34,228 nucleotides of DNA, taken from contig JAAYKL010000099.1 of NCBI GenBank assembly GCA_012522445.1, forward strand, positions 1 through 34,228, written 5' to 3'. Below are positions 8,264-16,304 of the stretch, in pieces. The notes below the pieces were generated by a model. The model was not told the DNA's origin. It searched no databases and worked only from the letters and a program-made list of their open reading frames with translations. The position numbers were made by a program, and so were the translations under genes. How positions within the stretch are numbered: the stretch's first letter is position 1; each line of letters opens with the position of its first letter. Origin of the DNA: Myxococcales bacterium. GTDB lineage: Bacteria > Myxococcota_A > Polyangia > JAAYKL01.

Positions 8264-8818
8264 TCAGCGGCGGCGCGAACGCCCCGTGAGGGTGCCCGTG
8301 GCCAGGACGTGGGATTGCATGCTGCGGTCGAAGGTGGCGCGGTCCGCGGGATGCCCCAGGCCCGGAATGTCGGCGGCGTCGAGGGCAAAGGCGGTGAAGC
8401 GGTACTCCGCGTAATCGCGGGTGGGCGCGCACGGGGGTTGGTAGCCCACCAGATCGTTGTCGGCGCGGCCCTGCTGGAAGGGCGGCACCTCGTACGCTTG
8501 GGGCTGCACGCCGTGGGGTAGCGCGCCAGAGCCCGCGGGGATGCCCCAGATCAACCACAGGGTTTCGCGCGCGCTCTGCGTTGTGGGGCCTTCGAGGCGC
8601 AGGGCAAAGCTCTGGGTGCCCGGCGGCGGATTGGCGATGAACAGGGCCGGCGATTCGCCCGCACCGGCGCAGGTGTGTCGCGCGGGGATGACCTGGCCGT
8701 CGCCAAAGGCCGGGCTCGTGACGATGAGGGTATCCGGGGCGTCCTCGTCGCTGCAGGCGAGGCAAAACAGCGGCAGCAGGCATCCCAAAATGACGGCGGA
8801 CAGGGGGCGATTCAACAT
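8264..8818 (-). CDS. YbhB/YbcL-type (PEBP, Raf kinase inhibitor-like) lipoprotein
   Basis: ATG 8818 is preceded by AAAGGGA at 6 bases. The 184-residue product has a signal peptide with a lipobox ending at Cys22 (LAC), so it is a lipoprotein. The rest matches the phosphatidylethanolamine-binding fold: SPAL then PPPGTQSFAL, LWLIWGIPAGSGALPHGV, GYQPPCAP and YRFTAFALDA. The usual DPDAP ligand-site motif is replaced by GPT, so the anion-binding pocket may be altered. Bacterial relatives are mostly cytoplasmic or periplasmic and of unknown function; a membrane-anchored form is less common. A TATATA sequence about 25 bases upstream may be part of the promoter. It is probably the first gene of a two-gene operon. 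Confidence 0.8.
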   Translation of the reverse strand: MLNRPLSAVILGCLLPLFCLACSDEDAPDTLIVTSPAFGDGQVIPARHTCAGAGESPALFIANPPPGTQSFALRLEGPTTQSARETLWLIWGIPAGSGALPHGVQPQAYEVPPFQQGRADNDLVGYQPPCAPTRDYAEYRFTAFALDAADIPGLGHPADRATFDRSMQSHVLATGTLTGRSRRR

Positions 8819-8908
8819 GGTTATCCCTTTCGCAATCCTGTATATAGCACGGGCCTGCGCGTGACAATGCCCGGCCAAGCAGCCCCACCCTTTATCGAGG
8901 AGCCACCC

Positions 8909-10093
8909 GTGAGCCTGAAAATCGCCTACATCTCCGACGAACGCTACCCCTCTGTGCACACCGACACCCAGCAAGTCATGAAGACCATCGACGCCCTCGG
9001 TGCCTTGGGCGCGCGCGTCGATTTCATTCAACCCCGCATGGCCAAGCACCTGCTCAAGCCCCCCGCCCAGCGCAAGGCCGACATCTGCCGCTACTACAAC
9101 ATCACCGGCAACTTCGAATTGCGCGACATCCTGTTTTGGCCCGCCTCCGACCTGCGCGCCGAAAAATTCTTTCACGGCATCCTGTCGCCCTTAAAGACCT
9201 TCTTCGGCAACTACGACGCCGTCTACACGCGCAACATCCTGCCCCTGGTCACCGCCTCCCGCTTGCACCAGCCCGTCCTCTTCGAGACCTACCGCCCCCT
9301 GTGCCGCACCAACCCCTCGGCCTTCCGCGCCCTGCGCCGCGCCGCCCAACACCGCGGCTTCCTGGGCGTCTCCACCCACTCCGAATACGCCCGCGAGGCG
9401 ATGATCGAAGCGGGCCTTCCCCGCGACATCATCCGCGCCATCCCCAACGGCTACGACCCCGCCGACTTTCAGCACCTGCCGCCCCAGGCCGACGCGCGCC
9501 GAGAGCTCGACCTCCCCGCAGGCCAACACATCGCCGTCTACACCGGCCACATCCGGCCGGACAAAGGCATCCACGCCCTGCTCGACCTAGCGGCGGAGTT
9601 GCCCGAAGTGCTCATGCTCATCGTGGGCGGCTCCCCAAGCGACGTCGAACGGGTGCGCTCCGATGTCCGCGCGCGCAACCTCGACAACATCCGCCTGGAG
9701 GGACACGTGCCCATGCAGCGCGTCGCCCACTACCTCTCCGCCGCCGACGTGCTGGTGCTGCCCCCCACGGCCAAGCCCCTCATGGGCCTGGGCCACACCG
9801 TCCTGCCCATCAAAACCTTCACCTACCTAGCGGCGGGCAAGCCCATCCTGGCCCCGGACCTGCCCGACACCAAGGGCGTGCTCGCCCACGACCAAAACTG
9901 CTGGATGGTGCCCCCAGACGTCCCCGCGGTGGCGGCCCAGGGGCTCACGCACTTGCTCCACAACCCCGCATTGGCGCAGCGACTCGCGCAACAAGCCCGC
10001 GACGACGCCCAGCACTTTTCGTGGGAGGGACGCGCCACCCGCCTGCTGCAGTTCATCGAAGAGCGCATCCAGGCCGTCCGCGACGCGCGCTGA
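8909..10093 (+). CDS. Glycosyltransferase, GT4-like
   Basis: The 394-residue product starts at GTG 8909 with GAGGAG 6 bases upstream; the frame is open further 5-prime but without a comparable ribosome site. The N-terminal half begins with a Rossmann strand (LKIAYISDERYP) and includes ETYRPLCRTNPSAFR and GVSTHSEYAREAMIEAGLP. The C-terminal half has IPNGYDPADF, YTGHIRPDKGIHALLDLA, LIVGGSP and YLSAADVLVLPP, the classical GT4/GT-B donor domain. The usual acidic motif near the nucleotide site is replaced by the segment PIKTFTYLAAGKPILA. It should transfer a sugar from a nucleotide donor to an acceptor in surface-polysaccharide or glycolipid synthesis. It stands alone on this strand, so no partner or acceptor can be named. 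Confidence 0.85.
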   Translation: MSLKIAYISDERYPSVHTDTQQVMKTIDALGALGARVDFIQPRMAKHLLKPPAQRKADICRYYNITGNFELRDILFWPASDLRAEKFFHGILSPLKTFFGNYDAVYTRNILPLVTASRLHQPVLFETYRPLCRTNPSAFRALRRAAQHRGFLGVSTHSEYAREAMIEAGLPRDIIRAIPNGYDPADFQHLPPQADARRELDLPAGQHIAVYTGHIRPDKGIHALLDLAAELPEVLMLIVGGSPSDVERVRSDVRARNLDNIRLEGHVPMQRVAHYLSAADVLVLPPTAKPLMGLGHTVLPIKTFTYLAAGKPILAPDLPDTKGVLAHDQNCWMVPPDVPAVAAQGLTHLLHNPALAQRLAQQARDDAQHFSWEGRATRLLQFIEERIQAVRDAR

Positions 10094-10116
10094 CGCACAC
10101 CCGCATCACCTAAAAT

Positions 10117-11058
10117 TCACGGTTCGAGGAGATCTTCGCGCAGCCCAAAGCACTCCGGGTCGTGATCGCAGTCCGACCCCAAGGGCTCCACGTGCACCAT
10201 GACGTCGTAGACGCTGCCCAGGGCGTCGCGGATGGCCCGCTCGACTTGGGAGGCGATCTCGTGCCCCTGCATCACCGAGATGTGGCTGTCCACTTCGATG
10301 TCGAGGTCGACGACGTACTTGTTGGCCAAGCGGCGGATGCGCACCCGGTGCGGGTTGTGGGCGCCGGGCACCTGCCGCACCGCGTCGAAGAGCGATTGGT
10401 AGAGCGCCGGGTTGTGGTTGCCGTCCATGAGCTCGACCGTGACCTCTTTGAAGATTAACACCGCGGAGCGCATGATGAAGATGCTGACGATGATGGCGAA
10501 GATGCGGTCGATTTGCGGAAAGGCCCAGAAGCGCGTGGCCAAGAGCCCCAAGAGCACCACCACCGAGGTGAGGATGTCGTTGCGCATGTTGATGGCGTTG
10601 GCCTTGAGCATGCGGCTCTGCAGGGCGCTCCCCGAGCGGTGCTGCTGCCAGGCGAGGAGCAGTTTTCCGCCGATGGAGAAGAGGGTGACCCACAGGGCCA
10701 GCGCGGTGGGCAGCTCGCGCGCGGTGCCCGCAGCCAACTCGACAATGCCGTCGAAGCAGAGCTGCGCGCCCACCAAGAAGATCACGCTGGCCAGCAGGTT
10801 GGTGGCCAGGGTCTCGGCGCGTCCGTGGCCGTAGGGGTGCGTGGCGTCTGACGGGGTGGACATAATGCGGGCCGCCACCAACGACACGATGGAGATGAGG
10901 ACGTCGGATGCGGAGTCGATGCCGTCGGCGAGCACGGCGCGGCTGCCCGACACCACGCCCACGACGATTTTGGCCACCGCCAACACCACGTTGCCCCACA
11001 GGCCGATGTGGACGGCGCGGGTGATGCGGCGAAAGCGGGCTTGGTCGTTCTTGGGCAT
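10117..11058 (-). CDS. Cation diffusion facilitator (CDF) transporter
   Basis: I chose ATG 11058 (313 residues), with GAGGAG immediately upstream; an upstream alternative at 11100 adds 14 residues. The membrane domain has about six hydrophobic segments and the CDF signatures LADGIDSASDVL (metal ligands Asp48, Asp52) and HPYGHGRAETL. The fifth segment reads ANAINMRNDILTS, so the usual HxxxD pair is Asn157-Asp161. The C-terminal cytoplasmic domain (about 215-313) has the alpha-beta pattern with HRVRIRRLANKYVVDLDIEVD. CDF proteins export divalent cations (Zn, Fe, Mn, Co) in exchange for protons. The His-to-Asn change makes a zinc assignment uncertain. It follows the barrel-like gene by 81 bases and may share its transcript. 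Confidence 0.88.
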   Translation of the reverse strand: MPKNDQARFRRITRAVHIGLWGNVVLAVAKIVVGVVSGSRAVLADGIDSASDVLISIVSLVAARIMSTPSDATHPYGHGRAETLATNLLASVIFLVGAQLCFDGIVELAAGTARELPTALALWVTLFSIGGKLLLAWQQHRSGSALQSRMLKANAINMRNDILTSVVVLLGLLATRFWAFPQIDRIFAIIVSIFIMRSAVLIFKEVTVELMDGNHNPALYQSLFDAVRQVPGAHNPHRVRIRRLANKYVVDLDIEVDSHISVMQGHEIASQVERAIRDALGSVYDVMVHVEPLGSDCDHDPECFGLREDLLEP

Positions 11059-11139
11059 GGGCTCCTCGTGCTCCGGGCAAACAGCGCCGGCACACAGCAC
11101 CCAAGGTGGCGTGGCGGGCGAAAATGCGCCGCAGAGGCG

Positions 11140-12021
11140 TTACTTCACAATAGTAAATTCGCGAAGGATCTGGAAGCCGAATACCAGCTCGTCCCAGTGG
11201 CGCCACGAGTTGGTGGTGATGCCGTCGGCGCTCATGTACTGGGTGTTGGCCACCACCAGGGCAAAGGCGTGGCGGTAGGTGAGGAAGCGCGCCGAAAAGG
11301 CGAAGTCGGGGTAGCGGCTGGCGTAACCGGCGACGTTGGCCGCCAGCTCGGCGCCGATGGAGAACTGCCGGATGGGACGCCACTCGAGATGGGCGAGCAC
11401 CGCCGCGGAGACCGACTCGTCGGAGAGGCGCTTTTCATCGTTGGCCGAGGCCGTGTGAAAGGCCAGGCCCGTGCCGATTTTCAAGCAGCGGAAGAAGCGG
11501 TGGTCGACGAGGAGCTGCGAGTAAAAGCCCATGGTGTCGCGGACGCCCGGCCGGACAAACCAGGTGAAGCCCGTGCGCAGCGCCGCGTTGAACCAGTGGT
11601 CGTCTTGCTGCAGGAAGCGCGCCTTGACATCGAACTCGTAGACGTCGAAGTCGTCGCGGCCACTGCTCAGGCGGTAGAGACCGGCGTCGAGGAAATCCAG
11701 GATGCCGTAGCGCAACCCCAGGCCGATCTTCATGCCCGCGGCGTCCAGGCCCAGGTAGTCGAACCAGGCGTCCTTGCCCGAGAGAAAGGTTTTGTGGGCC
11801 CGGTGGTCGATGACCAGCGTGAGGGCGCCCTTGCGCGTGGTGGCGGCGGTGTGCACGTTGACGACCCGGTCGGTGATGGGCGCGTTGGGCAAGGTGTAGT
11901 TGTCATCCGGGGGCGGCGCGGCCTCTTTTTCGGCCACCTCCAGGGCGCGCAGGGGTTGGGGCAACAGCAGGGCCAGGCAAAGGGCCCATCCCACACACAG
12001 GCAAAGGATTTTGTGATGCAT
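11140..12021 (-). CDS. Exported beta-barrel-like protein (DUF5777-like)
   Basis: ATG 12021 has GAGGAG about 6 bases upstream. The 293-residue product has a clear signal peptide (about 1-26, LCLALLLPQPLRA). The mature part opens with VVNVHTAATTRKGALTLVIDHR, then alternates short amphipathic strands (GMKIGLGLRYGILDFLDAGLYRL, CLKIGTGLAFHTA, FSIGAELAANVAGY), typical of an outer-membrane barrel. The opening resembles proteins grouped as DUF5777, although I cannot confirm the family. The protein ends in a hydrophobic strand (FQILREFTIVK) without the usual terminal Phe. Its function is unknown; a possible role alongside the downstream metal exporter is inference from position only. A strong inverted repeat lies just upstream. 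Confidence 0.65.
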   Translation of the reverse strand: MHHKILCLCVGWALCLALLLPQPLRALEVAEKEAAPPPDDNYTLPNAPITDRVVNVHTAATTRKGALTLVIDHRAHKTFLSGKDAWFDYLGLDAAGMKIGLGLRYGILDFLDAGLYRLSSGRDDFDVYEFDVKARFLQQDDHWFNAALRTGFTWFVRPGVRDTMGFYSQLLVDHRFFRCLKIGTGLAFHTASANDEKRLSDESVSAAVLAHLEWRPIRQFSIGAELAANVAGYASRYPDFAFSARFLTYRHAFALVVANTQYMSADGITTNSWRHWDELVFGFQILREFTIVK

Positions 12022-12044
12022 GCGAAGCTCCTCGTTTTTTGGAC

Positions 12045-12062
12045 GACCTCACCCGTGAGGTC
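12045..12062. promoter_or_regulatory. 18-base inverted repeat between divergent genes
   Basis: GACCTCAC-CC-GTGAGGTC is a perfect dyad with a 2-base centre, 23 bases before the ATG at 12021 and just upstream of its ribosome-binding site. It could be an operator for the barrel/CDF transcript or fold in its leader. It lacks a T-run and so is not a terminator. Confidence 0.4.
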
Positions 12063-12199
12063 CGGTGACGTGGCGCGGCGGCGACGGCTGCATTTTCCCA
12101 CACTGCGGCGCTGCCTCCATTGCCTGTTTATGCCGGAGACATCTTTGAAATGAAATAGGGGTTTGAAATTTGGCGGTTTTTTGCGCTACACCATCGGGC

Positions 12200-13513
12200 A
12201 TGCACCGCACCCTGTTGCCAGCCCTGTCCGCCTGCCTCTGCTTATTTTTTCTGGGCGCCCTGCTCCCGGCCGCGCTGGACGCCGCGCCCCCCAAAGTGCC
12301 CTGGCAGCGGCGCATCGGCCGCAACGTCGAGATCCAGCACAAGCGCCAGCACGAGCGGGTCCGCATCGACATGTGGCCCGCCGAACCCGCGTCCCCCACA
12401 CCGGTGTCTCCCGAGCGCTTCGCCCAAGCCCTGCAGCAACTCTGCGGCACCCTCACCGAGGCGCGGGCCGCCGACTTCGCCCAGGCCATCGTCGCAGACG
12501 CCGCAGCCTTTGGGGTCGACCCCTTTGCCCTGGGCGCCCTCATCTACGACCAATCGCGCTGCTTGCCCAAACAGCCCGGCGGCGAGACCGAGCGCATGGG
12601 CCTAAGCCGCATCGACGTCGCCATGCACGCCCCCCACATCCGCCAGGGCGCCTACCAATACTGGCGCTTACAAGACGAGCAGTGGGTGCCCGAGCAGCTC
12701 CCAGCCGACCGCCACCCCTTCAACCGCTGGCGGGCCGCGGCCTGGCGCAGCAACATCTACTGGACCAGCGCCATCCTGGCGGTCTACACCGCGCAGAGCC
12801 CCGACCTCGCGCGCGCCTTTCCCGGCACCCCCTTCCGCCACCCCCTCTCCCACTGGTTCTTCGGCGACAACGTGCGCGCCACCGAACCCGAAGACCGCGT
12901 CCTCACCGCTCGCCGCCGCCTGGTGCAGTACTACCGCGGCGACCCCACCGACACCCCCATCGGCGAAGTCCTCGGCGTGCCCATCGTCTCGCCCCTGGAC
13001 GGCGCCCCCCGGCTGGTGCTCGACGACTTCGGCAATATGCGCGGCCTCAAGCACGGCCCGGGGCACCAAGGCATGGACCTGGTGGCCGCCAATGGCGAAC
13101 CCGTGCGCGCCATGGCCGATGGCCGGGTGGTCTTCGCCGGAACCGATCTCCCCGGGCGCGGCAGCCAAAGCCTGACCATCGCCGAATCCGCCGCCTTCGA
13201 CCGCCGCCAGATGGGCAAGGGCGGGCTCTACGTCATGATTCGCCACAGCGACGCGTTCCGCACCGCCTACATGCACCTAGACAGCATCGCCGTCGAAGAG
13301 CGCGCCACCGTACGCGCCGGCGACCTCATCGGCACGGCCGGACGCACCGGTGCCCGGGAGTCGGGCAACCACCTGCACCTGGAGTTCCGCACCCCGCGCG
13401 AGCGCCTGGACCCCGCGCTGTACATGGGCGCCGCCCTGGTCGATCCCAAACACGCCGCCCCGCCCCCCGGCCCCACAACCCCCAACAACCACAGCGAGAG
13501 CGAGTCCCCATGA
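12200..13513 (+). CDS. M23 metallopeptidase with N-terminal lytic-transglycosylase-like domain
   Basis: ATG 12200 gives 437 residues with a signal peptide (about 1-28). An in-frame TTG at 12170, with AGGGG 8 bases upstream, would add 10 residues and is the main alternative. Residues about 70-215 look like a lysozyme-fold transglycosylase ([14 protein letters not shown], then GLSRI), but the catalytic Glu position is Gln118. Residues about 255-412 are a peptidase M23 domain with its zinc ligands: HQGMD (His289, Asp293), YMHL (His359) and HLHLEF (His391, His393). It should cut peptidoglycan cross-links in the periplasm. The first domain may only bind glycan. Its stop overlaps the mutL start (ATGA), so the two are translationally coupled. 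Confidence 0.85.
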   Translation: MHRTLLPALSACLCLFFLGALLPAALDAAPPKVPWQRRIGRNVEIQHKRQHERVRIDMWPAEPASPTPVSPERFAQALQQLCGTLTEARAADFAQAIVADAAAFGVDPFALGALIYDQSRCLPKQPGGETERMGLSRIDVAMHAPHIRQGAYQYWRLQDEQWVPEQLPADRHPFNRWRAAAWRSNIYWTSAILAVYTAQSPDLARAFPGTPFRHPLSHWFFGDNVRATEPEDRVLTARRRLVQYYRGDPTDTPIGEVLGVPIVSPLDGAPRLVLDDFGNMRGLKHGPGHQGMDLVAANGEPVRAMADGRVVFAGTDLPGRGSQSLTIAESAAFDRRQMGKGGLYVMIRHSDAFRTAYMHLDSIAVEERATVRAGDLIGTAGRTGARESGNHLHLEFRTPRERLDPALYMGAALVDPKHAAPPPGPTTPNNHSESESP

Positions 13514-15356
13514 GCGACGCACCCCACGGCAACATCCGCATCCTCGCCACCCTGGTGGCCGATCAAATCGCCGCCGGCGAAGTGGTGGAGCGCCCCGCAT
13601 CGGTGGCGAAAGAGCTCCTCGAAAACAGCATCGACGCCGGGGCCACCAACATCCAGCTCGACATCGAGTCCGGCGGGGTGAAGCGCGTCCGCGTCTTCGA
13701 CAACGGCAGCGGCATGTCCCCTCAGGATTTGCCCACCGCCTTCATCCGCCACGCCACCAGCAAAATCTCCGCCCTCGAAGACCTCGACGACATCCACACC
13801 TGCGGCTTTCGCGGCGAGGCCCTGCCCGCCATTGCCTCGGTCTCCAAGCTCTGCATCCGCACGCGCGCACCGAGGGACAAATCTCCGGCATCGAGCTCTG
13901 CGCCGAGGGCGGCCTCCTGCGCGCTCCCAAGGAAGCCGGCTGTCCCGTGGGCACCGACATCGAAGTGCGCGATTTGTTTTTCAACACGCCGGCGCGCCTC
14001 AAGTTCCTCAAGGCCGAGGGCACCGAGGGGGGACACTGCGCCGAGGCCCTGGTGCGGCTGGCCCTCATGCGCCCGCACATCGCCTTTAAAATGACCTCCA
14101 ACGGCCGCACGGTTCGCGCCTACCACCGCACCCAGAGCGTGGCGGAGCGGCTGCACCACGTCTTCCCGGGCGAGGCCCTGGGCAAGGCACAGGGTACCGA
14201 GCTCGGCGTCGAGGTGCTGGCGTTGCTCACGGCACCCGAGAAGGCCCGCCCCGGCGCCGGCAACCTGTACACCTACGTCAACGGGCGCTTCGTGCGCGAC
14301 CGGGCCCTGCTGCGCGCCGTCTCCCAGGCCTTTGGCGGCACCCTGGGCGCTGGCCGTTACCCGTCGGGGCTCGTGGCCCTCACCCTGCCCCCGGGCAGCT
14401 TCGACATCAACGTGCACCCGCAAAAAACCGAGGTGCGCTTCAGCGATCCCCAGGCGGTGTTTCGCGCCGTGAGCCGCGTCGTGGGAACCATGGTGGCCCG
14501 GACCATCTGGTCGCAGATGCCGCAACACGCCGATGTCCCGGCACCCCACCAGTCCAGCGATGTCCCGGTGCCGCGCCCCTTCACCAGCGCCGCCCACACC
14601 GCCGAGCCCCGCACCAGCGCCACCGCCACGCACAGCGCCCCGCGCCCCTTCCCTGCACCCGCGCCCAGCGCACCGCGCCCCTTCCCCGCACCGGGCCCAC
14701 AACCCGCCGCGCCCGCCGCACGCACCCCGCAACAAACCGCCCTGCCCGCTTCAGGCGCCCACGACCCCAAGGCGCATCCCTACAGCCGCCTGCCCTACCT
14801 GGGGCAAGCCCAGGGCACCTTCTTGCTCTTCGACGACACCGACGACCTGGTTTTCATCGACCAGCACGCCGCCCACGAGCGCGTGACCTACGAGCGCCTG
14901 CGCCAGCAACACCAGCAAGGCCAGGTGCAGACCCAGCGCCTCCTCATGCCGCAACATGTCGACCTGGGGCCCGCCGAAGCCGACCGCATTCTCTCCATGG
15001 CACCGGAGCTGGAGCGCTTGGGGCTCACCGTCGAGGCCTCGGGTCCCGAACGCGTGGCCATCCGCGCCGTGCCCGCCGCCCTCGGCAACGCGGCGCCAGA
15101 CCGCCTGTTGGCCGACATGGTGCTCGCCCTCGAAGAGCACCGCGCGGGCTCCAAAGGTGAAACCGACGACCACGCCCTGGCCACCATGGCCTGCCACGCC
15201 TCCATCCGCGCCGGCAAAATCCTCACCGCCGACGAGGTCCACGCCCTGCTGCGCGCCATGGACGCCATCGACTTTGCAGGGCACTGTCCCCACGGCCGCC
15301 CGGTGGCCTTTCGCATCCCCTGGAGCGAGATCCGCCGCCGCGTCCAGCGAACCTAA
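13510..15356 (+). pseudogene. mutL: mutL, mismatch repair endonuclease, interrupted by a one-base frameshift
   Basis: The gene starts at ATG 13510, overlapping the preceding stop. The first about 119 codons carry the GHKL ATPase motifs: [17 protein letters not shown] (64-69), RHATSKI and GFRGEAL (99-105). Homology then jumps one frame back at about 13867-13869, consistent with one missing base in the run CGCGCGCACC. It continues to TAA 15356 through [22 protein letters not shown], a Pro/Ala-rich linker (about 14530-14760), the endonuclease motif DQHAAHERVTYE and CPHGRP. With one base restored the protein would be 615 residues, a normal MutL length. In the repair pathway MutL links MutS to strand incision. 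All motifs are intact apart from this break, so it is either a very recent mutation or a sequence error. No slippery heptamer is seen. Confidence 0.9.
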
Positions 15357-15362
15357 CGCGCC

Positions 15363-16301
15363 TTGTCACGCCCCTGCCACGACATCCCCGTCTTCGTCAT
15401 CGCCGGTCCCACCGCATCGGGAAAAACCGCCCTGGCCATCGCCCTGGCCCAGCGCCTCAACGCCGAGCTGGTGGGCGCGGACTCCATGCAGGTCTACCGC
15501 CACATGGACATCGGCACCGCCAAGCCCACCGCCGACGAACTCGCGGGCATCCCCCACCACCTCATCGACGTGGTCGCCCCCAGCACCCCCTACGACGCGG
15601 CGCGCTACGCCACCGACGCCGACCGCGCCATCGCCGACATCCACCGGCGCGGCAAGCGCGTCATCCTGGTGGGCGGCACCGGGCTCTACATCCGCGTGCT
15701 CCTGCGCGGCCTCCAAAGCGGACCGCCCCCCGACGACGCCCTGCGCCAACGCCTCACCGACGAGGCCCGCGACCTGGGTTGGCCCGCCCTCCACCAGCGC
15801 CTGCGAGACATCGATCCCGCAGCCGCGCAACGCCTCCACCCCAACGACGGCGTCCGCATCGTCCGCGCCCTGGAGGTCTTCGCGCAAACCGGCATCTCCC
15901 TCACCGAATGGCAGGCCCAGCACCGCTTCGCCCAGCACCGCTATCCCCACCGCTTCCACGTCCTCGACTGGCCCCGCGAAGCCCTCAACCGCCGCATCGA
16001 CACCCGGGTGACGCACATGATGGAACAGGGCTTTCTCGGCGAAGTGCAAGCGCTCCTCGGCGCGGGCTACTCCCACGACCTCAAGCCCATGCAGGCTCTG
16101 GGATACCGCCAGCTCTGCGCGCACCTCCTGGGCAACACGGCGCTGGCCGACGCCACCGAGCAGATCAAAACCGAGACCCGCCGCTTCGCCAAACGCCAAG
16201 GCACCTGGTTCCGCTCCGAAGCCGACGCGCTCGCTACGCCGCCGGATGTCGACGCGCTCTTGCAGAGTGCCAACGCATTTTTCGGCGCACATCCGCGCTG
16301 A
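15363..16301 (+). CDS. miaA: tRNA dimethylallyltransferase MiaA
   Basis: The start is TTG 15363: the frame is closed by mutL's own stop 6 bases upstream, and no ATG occurs before the P-loop. The 312-residue product has the MiaA motifs: GPTASGKT (15-22), DSMQVYR (40-46), GTAKPT, GGTGLYI, RIVRALEV and ALGYRQL. It adds a dimethylallyl group to N6 of A37 in tRNAs that read codons starting with U, using DMAPP. Length and motifs are typical. No clear ribosome-binding site is present, so translation may depend on mutL readthrough; the mutL frameshift could then lower MiaA output. The gene ends 3 bases before the convergent kinase gene. Confidence 0.95.
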   Translation: MSRPCHDIPVFVIAGPTASGKTALAIALAQRLNAELVGADSMQVYRHMDIGTAKPTADELAGIPHHLIDVVAPSTPYDAARYATDADRAIADIHRRGKRVILVGGTGLYIRVLLRGLQSGPPPDDALRQRLTDEARDLGWPALHQRLRDIDPAAAQRLHPNDGVRIVRALEVFAQTGISLTEWQAQHRFAQHRYPHRFHVLDWPREALNRRIDTRVTHMMEQGFLGEVQALLGAGYSHDLKPMQALGYRQLCAHLLGNTALADATEQIKTETRRFAKRQGTWFRSEADALATPPDVDALLQSANAFFGAHPR

Positions 16302-16304
16302 ATT

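Noticed and set aside
12022..12199. c-di-GMP, c-di-AMP or manganese riboswitch between the barrel and M23 genes
   Set aside because: I looked for the conserved core sequences and found only the simple inverted repeat.
12163..13509. Long plus-strand frame running into mutL
   Set aside because: Upstream of the mutL start it is only an Arg/Pro-rich shadow of the M23 gene; its mutL part is annotated separately.
13860..13872. Programmed frameshift in mutL
   Set aside because: No X-XXY-YYZ slippery heptamer or Shine-Dalgarno-like stimulator is visible; a mutation or sequence error is simpler.
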